34,594 nucleotides of DNA from Roseococcus sp. (GTDB lineage Bacteria; Pseudomonadota; Alphaproteobacteria; Acetobacterales; Acetobacteraceae). How positions within the stretch are numbered: position 1 is the stretch's first letter; every line of letters starts with the position of its first letter. Positions 25,380-34,466 of the stretch are shown one piece after another. Both the position numbers and the translations under genes were made by a program. The DNA is taken from positions 1 to 34,594 of the forward strand of contig NZ_JAIEQY010000400.1 of NCBI RefSeq assembly GCF_019747315.1, read 5' to 3'. A model generated the notes under the pieces. That model saw only the letters and a program-made list of their open reading frames with translations. It did not search any database and was not told where the DNA came from.

Positions 25380-25407
25380 GGCCTTTCGGCCGCAGCCGCC
25401 GGAGGCC
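25380..25407. repeat. Half copy of the long palindromic repeat
   Basis: 28 bases match the right-arm end of copy 1 with two mismatches (GGCCTTTCGGCC-GCAG-CCGCCGGAGGCC). The left part of the palindrome is missing, and the break coincides with the likely right end of the IS481 remnant at 25379. It sits directly after the serB stop and may still serve as part of the serB terminator. Confidence 0.75.
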
Positions 25408-25408
25408 G

Positions 25409-26302
25409 TTACGCGCCCACGAACTCGCTCGCCTTGTAGCCCTGGGCGTAAAGCAATCCGCGCAGATCCCCATGCTCGATCCGATGCCGCGCCGCCGCCG
25501 CCACGCTGGGCTTGGCGCGATAGGCGACACCCAGCCCCGCCGCCTGGATCATCGCCAGGTCATTCGCGCCATCGCCGATCGTCGCCGCTTCGGTCAGGGC
25601 CAGGCCATGGGCGGCGGCCAGGCGCTTCAGCGTGGCGAGCTTCGCGTCCCGGTCCAGGATGGGCTGCCCCACTTGGCCGGTGAGCTTGCCGGCTTCGAGC
25701 AAAAGCGTATTGGCGTGGTGCTCATGGAACCCCACCAGCTCCGCCACGCGGCCCGTGAAGAAGGTGAAGCCGCCCGAGACGAGCGCGGTGCGCGCGCCAT
25801 GCGCCCGCATGGTGGCCACCAGCTCCCGCGCGCCGGGCATGAGTTCGGTCGCTTTCCAGGTCTCATCCAGCGCCGAGGCGTCGAGGCCCTTCAGCATCCC
25901 CACGCGCTCGGTCAGCGCCTGCTTGAAGTCGAGCTCGCCATTCATCGAGCGCGCGGTGATCTCGGCGATCTTTTCCTTGAGGCCGGCGAAGGCGGCGATC
26001 TCGTCCAGCGTCTCGGTGGTGACGATCGTGCTGTCCATGTCGGCCAGCAGCAGCTTCTTGCGGCGGCCTGGCACGGGCTGGGCAATGAGATCGAGAGGCG
26101 CATCCCCCAGCGCGCCGCGCACCGCGGCGATGGCCTGTTCGGCGGCGAGCGCGGTGAAGGGCAGGTCCGCCGCCTCGCCCTCGGCGAGCCAGGCCGTGGC
26201 GTCACAATCGGCGCCCAGGGCGGTCAGGGCCGCGCGGGCGGCGTTCACGTGAGCGGGTGCCAGGGCACCGGGCGGGGCGATCAGGGTCAGGACATGCGGC
26301 AT
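25409..26302 (-). CDS. serB: Phosphoserine phosphatase SerB
   Basis: A 297-residue HAD phosphatase that makes L-serine from O-phosphoserine, the last step of serine biosynthesis. Motif I is LLADMDSTIV with nucleophile Asp88 and acid/base Asp90; motif II is ALVSGGFTFF; motif III is TIGDGANDLAMI. The MNGELDFKQALTERVGML region, which binds substrate in SerB, is intact. The N-terminal 75 residues form a degenerate ACT-like regulatory region, as in other SerB proteins of this length. It is divergent from miaA with 29 bases between start codons. The stop lies at the half palindromic repeat. Confidence 0.95.
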   Translation of the reverse strand: MPHVLTLIAPPGALAPAHVNAARAALTALGADCDATAWLAEGEAADLPFTALAAEQAIAAVRGALGDAPLDLIAQPVPGRRKKLLLADMDSTIVTTETLDEIAAFAGLKEKIAEITARSMNGELDFKQALTERVGMLKGLDASALDETWKATELMPGARELVATMRAHGARTALVSGGFTFFTGRVAELVGFHEHHANTLLLEAGKLTGQVGQPILDRDAKLATLKRLAAAHGLALTEAATIGDGANDLAMIQAAGLGVAYRAKPSVAAAARHRIEHGDLRGLLYAQGYKASEFVGA

Positions 26303-26331
26303 GGCGGCCGGACCATGCCGGGGGCGGGCGC

Positions 26332-27273
26332 ATGACGCAACCGCGTGCGCTCATTATTGCGGGCCCCACCGCCTCCGGGAAATCGGCTCTGGCGTTGGAA
26401 CTGGCCGAGCGCTTCGGCGGCACCGTCATCAACGCGGACGCCATGCAATGCTACCGCGAACTGCGCATCGTCACCGCCCGCCCCCCGCCGGAGGATGAGG
26501 CGCGCGCGCCTCATGTCCTCTACGGCGTGCTGCCGGCAGCCGAAGCGGGCTCCGTCGCCTGGTGGCGCGAGGCGGCGCTGGCGGAGATGGCGAAGGCCCG
26601 CCTGCCCATCCTCTGCGGTGGCACGGGGATGTATCTGCGCGGCCTGACGCAGGGCCTCTCGGTGCTGCCCGAGGTGCCCGCCGCAGCGCGTGAGGAAGCG
26701 CGCGGCCGCCTCGCCGCGCTGGGCTCGGAGCGATTGCACGCCGAACTCCACCCTGAGGATGCGGCGAAGCTCCGTCCCTCCGACAGCCAGCGCATCGCGC
26801 GCGCGCTGGAGATCTTCCTCGCCACCGGGCAGAGCCTGGCCGCCTGGCACCGCGCCGCGCCGCGCCTGCCGCCTGCGGATTACGACTTCCGCGCCATCCT
26901 GCTGACGCCCCCGCGTGAGCAGCTGCACCCCGCCATCATCGCACGCTGGGCCATCATGCGCGGGCAGGGCGCGCTGGAGGAGGTGGGCGCGCTGGTGGAG
27001 CAGGGGCTGGATGCCAGCCTGCCCGCCATGCGCGCCCATGGCGTGCCCGAGCTTGCCGCCGAATGGCGGGGCGAGATCAGCCGCGCGGAGGCCGACCGCC
27101 GCGCCATCGCCGGCACCTGGACCTATACGCGGCGGCAAGCGACGTGGTTTCGGCACCAGGAACTGGTGGCCCCTACGGCGACGCATAGGATCAATGCGCG
27201 AATTGCGGGTCTGGCGCAATTTTCGGAAAGAAATGTGCCTGAAATCTTCGCGTTTCTTCAATCGAACGGTTGA
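26332..27273 (+). CDS. miaA: tRNA dimethylallyltransferase MiaA
   Basis: A 313-residue enzyme that adds a dimethylallyl group to A37 of tRNAs reading codons that begin with U. The P-loop GPTASGKS is at residues 11-18. INADAMQCYRELRIVTARP is the family's catalytic loop, with Ala where many members have Ser before Met-Gln. LCGGTGMYLRGL follows, and WTYTRRQATWFR closes the C-terminal domain. ATG 26332 fits homologues; a longer in-frame extension upstream is rejected because it runs into the serB start. It ends 52 bases before ilvB, which may share a transcript. Confidence 0.95.
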   Translation: MTQPRALIIAGPTASGKSALALELAERFGGTVINADAMQCYRELRIVTARPPPEDEARAPHVLYGVLPAAEAGSVAWWREAALAEMAKARLPILCGGTGMYLRGLTQGLSVLPEVPAAAREEARGRLAALGSERLHAELHPEDAAKLRPSDSQRIARALEIFLATGQSLAAWHRAAPRLPPADYDFRAILLTPPREQLHPAIIARWAIMRGQGALEEVGALVEQGLDASLPAMRAHGVPELAAEWRGEISRAEADRRAIAGTWTYTRRQATWFRHQELVAPTATHRINARIAGLAQFSERNVPEIFAFLQSNG

Positions 27274-27325
27274 CGCGCCGCACCACGCCCCCTAAGCCTC
27301 GCCCGACAGAACACGAGGTCCCGCC

Positions 27326-29125
27326 ATGTCCATCACCGCAGCCCCCGCCGCAGACACCGCCGTGATGAGCGGGGCCGAGGTCGTTCTCCGCGCGCTGAAG
27401 GACCAGGGCGTGGATGTCATCTTCGGCTATCCCGGCGGCGCCGTCCTGCCGATCTATGACGCGCTGTTCCAGCAGAACCACATCCGCCACATCCTGGTCC
27501 GCCACGAGCAGGCGGCGGTGCACGCGGCCGAGGGCTATGCGCGTTCCACCGGCAAGGTCGGCGTGGTGCTCGTCACCTCCGGCCCCGGCGCCACCAATGC
27601 CGTGACCGGCCTCGTGGATGCGCTGATGGACAGCATTCCCGTGGTCTGCCTCACCGGCCAGGTGCCGACGCACCTCATCGGCAATGACGCCTTCCAGGAA
27701 GCGGACACCACCGGCATCACGCGGCCCGCCACCAAGCATAACTACCTGGTGAAGCGCAGCGAGGACCTGGCGCGCGTGATGCACGATGCCTTCTACGTCG
27801 CGCGCAGTGGTCGCCCCGGCCCGGTGGTGGTGGACCTGCCCAAGGACATCCTGATCAAGCCCGCGCCCTATGCGGACGCGCCCGCCGCGAGCGCGCCGCA
27901 TCGCAGCTACCGCCCGGTCACCGCGCCCGATCCGAAGCGCATCCTCGAAGCGGTCCAGGCGCTGAAGCGCAGCGCACGCCCCGTGATCTATGCGGGCGGC
28001 GGCGTGATCAATTCCGGCCCCGAGGCCTCGCGCCTGCTGCGCGAATTCGTGCACCTGACGGGCATGCCCTGCACCAACACGCTGATGGGCCTGGGCGCCT
28101 TCCCGGCGAGCGATCCGCAATTCATCGGCATGCTCGGGATGCACGGCACCTACGAGGCGAATCTCACGATGCATGGCTGCGACGTGATGTTCAACATCGG
28201 CGCCCGCTTCGATGACCGCATCACCGGCCGCCTCGATGCCTTCAGCCCGGGCTCCAAGAAGATCCACGCCGATATCGACCCCTCCTCCATCAACAAGAAC
28301 GTGAAGGTGGATGTGCCGATCGTGGGCGATGCGGGCCAGGTCCTCGCCGCCATGATCGAGTGCTGGAAATCCGATCCGACGCCGGTCGCGAAGGACGCGC
28401 AACTCGGCTGGTGGCGCCAGATCGACGAGTGGCGCAAGCGCGACTGCCTCGCCTATGTCCAGCAGGGGCCGATCATCAAGCCGCAGCACGCGGTGAAGCG
28501 CCTCTATGAGATCACGAAGGAACTGGGCCGCGAGACCTTCATCTCGACCGAGGTGGGGCAGCACCAGATGTGGGCCGCGCAGTATTTCGGCTTCGACAAG
28601 CCGAACCGCTGGATGACCTCGGGCGGCCTCGGCACCATGGGCTATGGCTTGCCGGCGGCGATGGGCGTGCAGATCGCGCATCCCGATGCGCTCTGCATCG
28701 ACATCGCCGGCGAGGCCTCGATCCTGATGAACATCCAGGAGATGGGCACGCTCGCGCAGTATCGCCTGCCGGTGAAGGTCTTCATCCTGAACAACGAGTA
28801 CATGGGCATGGTGCGCCAGTGGCAGGAGCTGCTGCATGGCAGCCGCTACTCCGAGAGCTACTCCGAGGCGCTGCCCGATTTCGTGAAGCTGGCCGAAGCC
28901 TTCCATGCCCGTGGGCTGCGCGCCGAGACCTCCGACCAGCTGGATGATGTGATCCGCGAGATGATCGCCCATCCCGGTCCGGTCATCGCCGATATCTGCG
29001 TCGCGAAGGACGAGAACTGCTTCCCGATGATCCCCTCGGGCGCCGCGCATAACGACATGATCCTCGGCCCGGGCCAGGAGAAGAACGCGGCCGCCGTCAC
29101 CGATGCCGGCAAGGTGTTGGTGTAA
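27326..29125 (+). CDS. ilvB: Acetolactate synthase large (catalytic) subunit
   Basis: A 599-residue thiamine diphosphate enzyme that condenses pyruvate with pyruvate or 2-oxobutyrate, the first common step to valine, leucine and isoleucine. IFGYPGGAVLPIYDAL and Glu61 in RHEQAAVHAAEGYAR form the cofactor-activating site; GPGATNAVTGL follows. The metal-binding motif reads DIAGEASILMNIQE...FILNN, with Glu463 in place of the more usual Asp; this may be a lineage trait. The catalytic C-terminal VRQWQELLHGSRYSESY is intact. First gene of ilvB-ilvH-ilvC. No leader peptide or attenuator fits in the 52 bases before the ATG. Confidence 0.97.
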   Translation: MSITAAPAADTAVMSGAEVVLRALKDQGVDVIFGYPGGAVLPIYDALFQQNHIRHILVRHEQAAVHAAEGYARSTGKVGVVLVTSGPGATNAVTGLVDALMDSIPVVCLTGQVPTHLIGNDAFQEADTTGITRPATKHNYLVKRSEDLARVMHDAFYVARSGRPGPVVVDLPKDILIKPAPYADAPAASAPHRSYRPVTAPDPKRILEAVQALKRSARPVIYAGGGVINSGPEASRLLREFVHLTGMPCTNTLMGLGAFPASDPQFIGMLGMHGTYEANLTMHGCDVMFNIGARFDDRITGRLDAFSPGSKKIHADIDPSSINKNVKVDVPIVGDAGQVLAAMIECWKSDPTPVAKDAQLGWWRQIDEWRKRDCLAYVQQGPIIKPQHAVKRLYEITKELGRETFISTEVGQHQMWAAQYFGFDKPNRWMTSGGLGTMGYGLPAAMGVQIAHPDALCIDIAGEASILMNIQEMGTLAQYRLPVKVFILNNEYMGMVRQWQELLHGSRYSESYSEALPDFVKLAEAFHARGLRAETSDQLDDVIREMIAHPGPVIADICVAKDENCFPMIPSGAAHNDMILGPGQEKNAAAVTDAGKVLV

Positions 29126-29208
29126 GGCGCGCAAGCCGCCCTTTCTCAAGAAAATTCGGGCGCCGCACCGCGACGCGGGGCGCCCCTCAAGTCTCGGATG
29201 GATGAGTG

Positions 29209-29724
29209 ATGTCTGGAACGAATACGCGCACGGCCACGATCGCCGTGCTGGTGGAAAACGAGGCCGGCGTGCTGGCCCGCGTCATCGGCCTGTTCTCGGG
29301 CCGCGGCTACAACATCGACAGCCTGACCGTCGCCCCCGTCGAGGAGGAAGGCCGCCTCTCGCGGATCACCATCGTGACCTCGGGCACCGAGATGGTGATC
29401 GAGCAGATCAAGGCGCAGCTGGATCGCCTCGTTCCCGTGCATCGCGTGCAGGATCTGACGATGGAAGGCCCGCACCTCACGCGCGAACTTGCGCTTATCA
29501 AGGTGGTCGGCCGGGGTGAGCATCGCGTCGAGGCGCTGCGCCTCGCTGATGCCTTCCGCGCCCGCGTCGTGGACGCGACGACGGAGAGCTTCGTCTTCGA
29601 GATGACCGGCAATGCCGACAAGATCGACGCCTTCTGCGCCCTGATGCGCCCGCTCGGCCTCAAGGAAGTTTGCCGCACGGGGGCAGTTGCCATCGCGCGC
29701 GGCACGGCGCACATGGCGGCGTGA
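29209..29724 (+). CDS. ilvH: Acetolactate synthase small (regulatory) subunit
   Basis: A 171-residue regulatory subunit with an N-terminal ACT domain (TIAVLVENEAGVLARVIGLFSGRGYNIDSL), the site of valine feedback in the family. The C-terminal ALS small-subunit domain has LIKVVG...VVDATTESFVFEMTG and LMRPLGLKEVCRTGAVAIARG. I use ATG 29209; a GTG three bases earlier is also possible. The 83-base gap after ilvB holds a GGGCGCC/GGCGCCC inverted repeat (29158-29185) without a T run, perhaps an mRNA processing or stability element. Confidence 0.95.
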   Translation: MSGTNTRTATIAVLVENEAGVLARVIGLFSGRGYNIDSLTVAPVEEEGRLSRITIVTSGTEMVIEQIKAQLDRLVPVHRVQDLTMEGPHLTRELALIKVVGRGEHRVEALRLADAFRARVVDATTESFVFEMTGNADKIDAFCALMRPLGLKEVCRTGAVAIARGTAHMAA

Positions 29725-29752
29725 TTTTTTCTTTCGACCCCATTTCTTTTGA

Positions 29753-30799
<1,047 letters not shown>

Positions 30800-30823
30800 G
30801 CCTTCCGGCCTGACCGGATAGAG

Positions 30824-30854
30824 GGGCCGGCGGAGTGATCCGCCGGCCCTTTTT
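30824..30854 (+). terminator. Intrinsic terminator of the ilv operon
   Basis: A perfect 11-bp GC-rich stem (GGGCCGGCGGA / TCCGCCGGCCC) with a GTGA loop is followed by T5, 24 bases after the ilvC stop. It also separates ilvC from the convergent OmpA-like gene, whose stop is at 30858. Confidence 0.93.
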
Positions 30855-30857
30855 CAT

Positions 30858-31277
30858 TCAGCGCAGCTGCACCTGCACCACATCCGACTCGGCATTCGGC
30901 ATCATGCCGGCATTGACCGAGCGGATGCGGCGCGCGGCCACGCCCTGCTCGGTCAGCAGGCTGCGCACGGCGGCCGTCCGGGCACGGGCAGTGGCGAGGT
31001 CGGTGCGGTCCGAATAACTGGTGATGGTGACCAGCGCGCGGGGATTGGCCGAGAGCCGCTCCAGCAACGGGTCGAGGCTGGCACGCGCCTGGGGACTGAT
31101 GGTCTGCGTGCCGGGCTCAAACCGCACGGCCGCCACCCGGCCATCGCCGGTCGGTGGCGTGGGGGCGGCAACGGGCACGGGGGCCGGGCGCGGCGGTGGC
31201 GGAGGGGGCGGCGTCTGCGCGCAGGCAGCCAGCAGGGCGGCGGCGGCGAAAGCGCCGGAGAGGGTCTTGAACGACAT
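30858..31277 (-). CDS. Small OmpA-like lipoprotein
   Basis: A 139-residue lipoprotein. The signal ends in a lipobox, LAAC, so Cys19 should be lipidated. A proline-rich linker (PPPPPPPRPAPVPVAAP) of about 25 residues would span the periplasm. The rest is an abbreviated OmpA-like domain: ITSYSDRTDLATARARTAAVRSLLTEQGVAARRIRSV carries the Arg of the peptidoglycan-binding consensus, though the first half of the usual domain is short. The Asp normally seen in GHTD is shifted, so binding to peptidoglycan is likely but not certain. Divergent from nasT across 133 bases. Confidence 0.8.
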   Translation of the reverse strand: MSFKTLSGAFAAAALLAACAQTPPPPPPPRPAPVPVAAPTPPTGDGRVAAVRFEPGTQTISPQARASLDPLLERLSANPRALVTITSYSDRTDLATARARTAAVRSLLTEQGVAARRIRSVNAGMMPNAESDVVQVQLR

Positions 31278-31347
31278 GGAGATCTTCCTTCGGGCAGGAC
31301 GCCCGCAGGGAGGTCAACGCCCGGGCCGCTCCGCGGTTCCCCCCGCT

Positions 31348-31370
31348 GATACTTTCCCCCGATACTTTCC
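31348..31370. repeat. Direct repeat in the ompA-like/nasT intergenic region
   Basis: GATACTTTCC occurs at 31348-31357 and 31361-31370, a 13-bp period, in the divergent gap 41 bases before the nasT start. It could be a regulator site or a small slippage repeat. Confidence 0.35.
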
Positions 31371-31410
31371 GTGGGCGCCCCAACCATGCGATACCTGGGG
31401 GAAGGGGAAC

Positions 31411-32022
31411 ATGCCAGCGCGGCCCGGACAGGGGGCGGAAGCGCTGCGGGTCTTATTGGTGGATGGAGAGGCCCTGCGCGCGGAAGCGGTGCGCCAGGGC
31501 CTGGAGGCGGCCGGTTGCACCGTCGTGGCCATTGCGCCCGACGTAGCGGACCTGACGGCGCGCGTCCGCGCGAGCCAGGCCGATGTCATCGTCTGCGACC
31601 TGGACGACCCCTCGCGCGATGCCCTCGAATCCATGCGCGCCCTGAACCGCGATGAACCCCGCCCCGTGGTCCTCTTCGCCGAGCGTGGCGCGCCCGAGCA
31701 GATTGAGGCGGCGCTGGAAGCGGGCGTGGCCGCCTATGTCGTCGAAGGCCTGGCGCCTGCCCGGGTGCGCCCGGTGCTGGAAGTGGCGATCCGCCGCTTC
31801 CGCGCGCATGAGGCGCTGCGGGCCGAGCTGGCCGAGGCCCGCGCTACGCTGGAGGAGCGCGACCAGATCAACCAGGCCAAGCGCCGGCTGATGCGCGATG
31901 AAGGCCTCTCCGAGCCCGAGGCGCATCGCCGGCTACAGCGCATGGCGATGGAAAGGCGGCTGAAGCTGGGGCCGATGGCGGTGGCCTATCTGAACAAAAA
32001 GCAGGCAAATAGACTCTTATAG
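31411..32022 (+). CDS. nasT: ANTAR-domain antiterminator NasT
   Basis: A 203-residue regulator with an N-terminal receiver-like domain (RVLLVDGEALRAEAVRQGL; DVIVCDLDDPSRDALESM) and a C-terminal ANTAR RNA-binding domain from about 130. The ANTAR signature runs INQAKRRLMRDEGLSEPEAHRRLQRMAMERRL. In the NasT group it promotes read-through of leader terminators when nitrate releases it from NasS. A GAAGGGG ribosome site lies just before ATG 31411; the frame upstream crosses the intergenic region and is discarded. It is followed by nasS and the nitrate uptake genes, with a candidate target hairpin pair at 32100-32128. Confidence 0.9.
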   Translation: MPARPGQGAEALRVLLVDGEALRAEAVRQGLEAAGCTVVAIAPDVADLTARVRASQADVIVCDLDDPSRDALESMRALNRDEPRPVVLFAERGAPEQIEAALEAGVAAYVVEGLAPARVRPVLEVAIRRFRAHEALRAELAEARATLEERDQINQAKRRLMRDEGLSEPEAHRRLQRMAMERRLKLGPMAVAYLNKKQANRLL

Positions 32023-32099
32023 ACCCTGATTTTTCTGACACGCCTAAGACTCGCGCATTTTTCCGCTTGCGTGCGGGGGGCGTCGCGGATATCTGGCTT

Positions 32100-32128
32100 C
32101 CCACGGGCGGGGTGCAATGGCGCATCCC
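32100..32128 (+). promoter_or_regulatory. Candidate ANTAR target: tandem hexaloop hairpins
   Basis: Two adjacent hairpins have 6-base loops that start with A and carry G at position 4, the hallmark of ANTAR targets. The first is CCC-ACGGGC-GGG (stem 32100-32102/32109-32111). The second is GGGGTGC-AATGGC-GCATCCC (stem 32109-32115/32122-32128, 7 bp with one G-U pair). The full stems share three G residues, so either the second stem shortens to 4 bp or the two compete. No downstream T run was found, so a Rho-independent terminator is not evident. Confidence 0.45.
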
Positions 32129-32242
32129 AGGCAAGCCCAACCCCTTCCCGGTGGCCCATGACGGTCCGCCCGATGTGCGGATTCCCGCTTGCCCCTCCTC
32201 CCCGATCTCCAGGTCCCGCGCATCCGCCCCGCCGCCCGCGTC

Positions 32243-33208
32243 ATGCGGCTGGGCTTCGTGCCGCTCTTCGACGCGGCGCCGCTGCTGGTGGCCGAGGCGC
32301 TGGGCCTCTTCGAGACGGTCGGGCTGCGCGTGGCGCTCTCGCCCGAGGGCTCCTGGGCCGCGATCCGGGACAAGTTGGCCTTCTCGGCGCTGGATGGCGC
32401 ACACATGCTCTCGCCCATGCCCATCGCTCTGGCCGCAGGGCTCGGCGGGGTGGAGGCGCGCTTGCAGGTGGCCTGCGGCCTTTCGCGCAATGGCAACGGC
32501 ATCACCCTCTCGAACGAGCTGGCCGGTGGCGACCTTGCGGCCAAGCTGAAGGCGCGCCGCACGCCCGCCACGCTGGCCGTGGTCTTCCCCTTTTCCTCCC
32601 ATAATTACCTGCTCCGCCGCTGGCTGCTGGACCAGGGCGTAGACCCCGAGCGGGATGTGCGCCTCACCGCCGTGCCGCCGCCGCGCATGGCGGCCCGCCT
32701 GGCTGCGGGCGAGATTGACGGCTTCTGCGTCGGCGCGCCCTGGGGGGCGGCGGCCGAGGCGATGGGGGCGGGCCAGGTCGTCGCCGGCACTGCGGAGATC
32801 TGGCCCAATCACCTGGAGAAGCTGCTGGCCTTCAGCGAGGACTACCTCGCCACCCATCGCGAGCAGGCGGTGGCCGCCACCGCCGCCATCATCGCCGCCG
32901 CCCGCTGGCTGGATGAGCCAGAGAACCGCGTGGAGGCCATCTCCATCATGGCGGGCCGCGCGCTCTGGCAGCTCAGCCCCGCCACCATCGAGAGCGCCTT
33001 CGACTCGACGCACCGCATCGCCTTTCGCGCCGCCACCCTGCCGCGCCGCGAGGAAGCCGCGCTCTGGCTCACCGCGATGCGCGAGGCCGGGCACATGCCG
33101 GACGGCGTGCCCGATGCGCAGGCCCTCGCCCCCTTCAATGACGGGCTGTGGCGCGACGCCGCCGCCCGCCTGAACGAACCCGAACCCCTCCTGGAGACCC
33201 AAGCATGA
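32243..33208 (+). CDS. nasS: NasS-type cytoplasmic nitrate sensor
   Basis: A 321-residue homologue of the NrtA/CmpA binding proteins with no signal peptide, as expected for NasS, which binds nitrate in the cytoplasm and holds NasT inactive without it. RLGFVPLFDAAPLLVAEALGLF begins the fold. LDGAHMLSPMPIALAAGLGG, HNYLLRRWLLDQGVDPERDV and DGFCVGAPWGAAA are shared with NrtA-type proteins. The start is uncertain: ATG 32243 gives MRLGF, close to NasS homologues, but no ribosome site is visible; a TTG at 32189 would add 18 residues. The stop overlaps the next ATG (ATGA, 33205-33208). Confidence 0.83.
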   Translation: MRLGFVPLFDAAPLLVAEALGLFETVGLRVALSPEGSWAAIRDKLAFSALDGAHMLSPMPIALAAGLGGVEARLQVACGLSRNGNGITLSNELAGGDLAAKLKARRTPATLAVVFPFSSHNYLLRRWLLDQGVDPERDVRLTAVPPPRMAARLAAGEIDGFCVGAPWGAAAEAMGAGQVVAGTAEIWPNHLEKLLAFSEDYLATHREQAVAATAAIIAAARWLDEPENRVEAISIMAGRALWQLSPATIESAFDSTHRIAFRAATLPRREEAALWLTAMREAGHMPDGVPDAQALAPFNDGLWRDAAARLNEPEPLLETQA

Positions 33209-34464
33209 GCCTCACCCGTCGCAACGCCGTCGCCGGCACCGCTGCCCTTCTCGCCGCCGCAAAGTCGCTGGGCCCGGTGCACGCCCAGGGCAGCACCACG
33301 CCGGAGGTGCGCCGCGCCAATCTGGGCTTCATCGCGCTCACCGATTCCGCGCCGCTGATCATCGCGCGCGAAAAGGGCTTCTTCGCCAAGCACGGCATGC
33401 CGGATGTCGAGGTGAATCGCCAGGCGAGCTGGGGTGCGACGCGCGACAACCTGGTGCTGGGCGGCGGGCGCGGCGGCATCGATGGCGCCCACCTGCTGAC
33501 GCCCATGGCCTACCTGATCCACATGGGCCGCATCACCCAGAACAACCAGCCGGTGCCCATGGCGCTGCTGGCGCGGCTGAACACCAATGGCCAGGCCATC
33601 AGCGTCGCCGCCAAGCACATGCAGCTCGGCGCCCGGCTCGACGCCTCGCCGCTGCGGCGCGCGCTGAACAGCGACAGCAAGGTGGCGATGACCTTCCGTG
33701 GCGGCACGCATGACATGTTCATCCGCTACTGGCTCGCCGCCGCCGGCATCGACCCGGAGCGCGACGTCTCGACCATCGTCGTGCCCCCGCCGCAGATGGT
33801 GGCCAACATGCGCGTCGGCACCATGGACGCCTTTTGCGTGGGCGAGCCCTGGAACGCGCAGCTCGTCACGCAGCGCCTGGGCTACACCGCCATCGTGACG
33901 GGCGAGTTCTGGAAGGACCACCCCGAGAAGTGCCTCGCCCTCCGGGCCGATTTCGTGCAGCAGAACCCTCGCGCGACGGAGGCACTGACGGCGGCCGTGA
34001 TCGAGGCCGCGCGCTGGTGCGACACGCCCGCCAACAAGCAGGAGATGTGCGAGATCCTCTCGCGCCGCGCCTGGTTCAACGTGCCCGTCGCCGACATCAT
34101 CGGCCGCATGCGCGGCGAGGTGGATTACGGCGATGGCCGCACGACCACGAACACCGACATCACCATGAAGTTCTGGCGCGACCATGCCAGCTACCCCTTC
34201 CGCAGCCATGACCTGTGGTTCCTCACCGAGAACCAGCGCTGGGGCATCCTGCCCGAAGGCCTGGATACGGCGCCGCTCATCGCCCAGGTGAATCGCGAGG
34301 GCATCTGGCGCGCCGCCGCCGCCCGCGCCGGCGTGCCCAATGCGGAGACGCCGTCGGGCACCTCGCGCGGGCGGGAGACCTTCTTCGACGGCAAGGTCTT
34401 CGACCCCGAGAATCCGGCGGCCTACCTCGCCTCGCTCTCCATCAAGAAGCTCTCGGCGGCCTGA
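33205..34464 (+). CDS. nrtA: Nitrate ABC transporter substrate-binding protein NrtA
   Basis: A 419-residue binding protein of the NrtA/CmpA family, the periplasmic receptor of a nitrate/nitrite (or bicarbonate/cyanate) ABC importer. A Tat-type signal (LTRRNAVAGTAALLAA) ends near VHAQG. LGFIALTDSAPLIIAREKGFFAKHG, GGIDGAHLLTPMAYLI, GTHDMFIRYWLAAAGIDPERDV and DAFCVGEPWNAQLV are the family blocks, with NKQEMCEILS in the C-terminal lobe. The neighbouring NasT/NasS pair argues for nitrate. It overlaps nasS by ATGA, and the permease gene begins three bases after its stop. Confidence 0.92.
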   Translation: MSLTRRNAVAGTAALLAAAKSLGPVHAQGSTTPEVRRANLGFIALTDSAPLIIAREKGFFAKHGMPDVEVNRQASWGATRDNLVLGGGRGGIDGAHLLTPMAYLIHMGRITQNNQPVPMALLARLNTNGQAISVAAKHMQLGARLDASPLRRALNSDSKVAMTFRGGTHDMFIRYWLAAAGIDPERDVSTIVVPPPQMVANMRVGTMDAFCVGEPWNAQLVTQRLGYTAIVTGEFWKDHPEKCLALRADFVQQNPRATEALTAAVIEAARWCDTPANKQEMCEILSRRAWFNVPVADIIGRMRGEVDYGDGRTTTNTDITMKFWRDHASYPFRSHDLWFLTENQRWGILPEGLDTAPLIAQVNREGIWRAAAARAGVPNAETPSGTSRGRETFFDGKVFDPENPAAYLASLSIKKLSAA

Positions 34465-34466
34465 TC

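Noticed and set aside
27191..29149. Minus-strand frame of 652 codons opposite ilvB
   Set aside because: Shadow of a highly conserved gene; no recognisable family.
32069..32082. Hairpin CCGC-TTGCGT-GCGG as the first ANTAR stem
   Set aside because: The six-base loop lacks the required A at position 1 and G at position 4.
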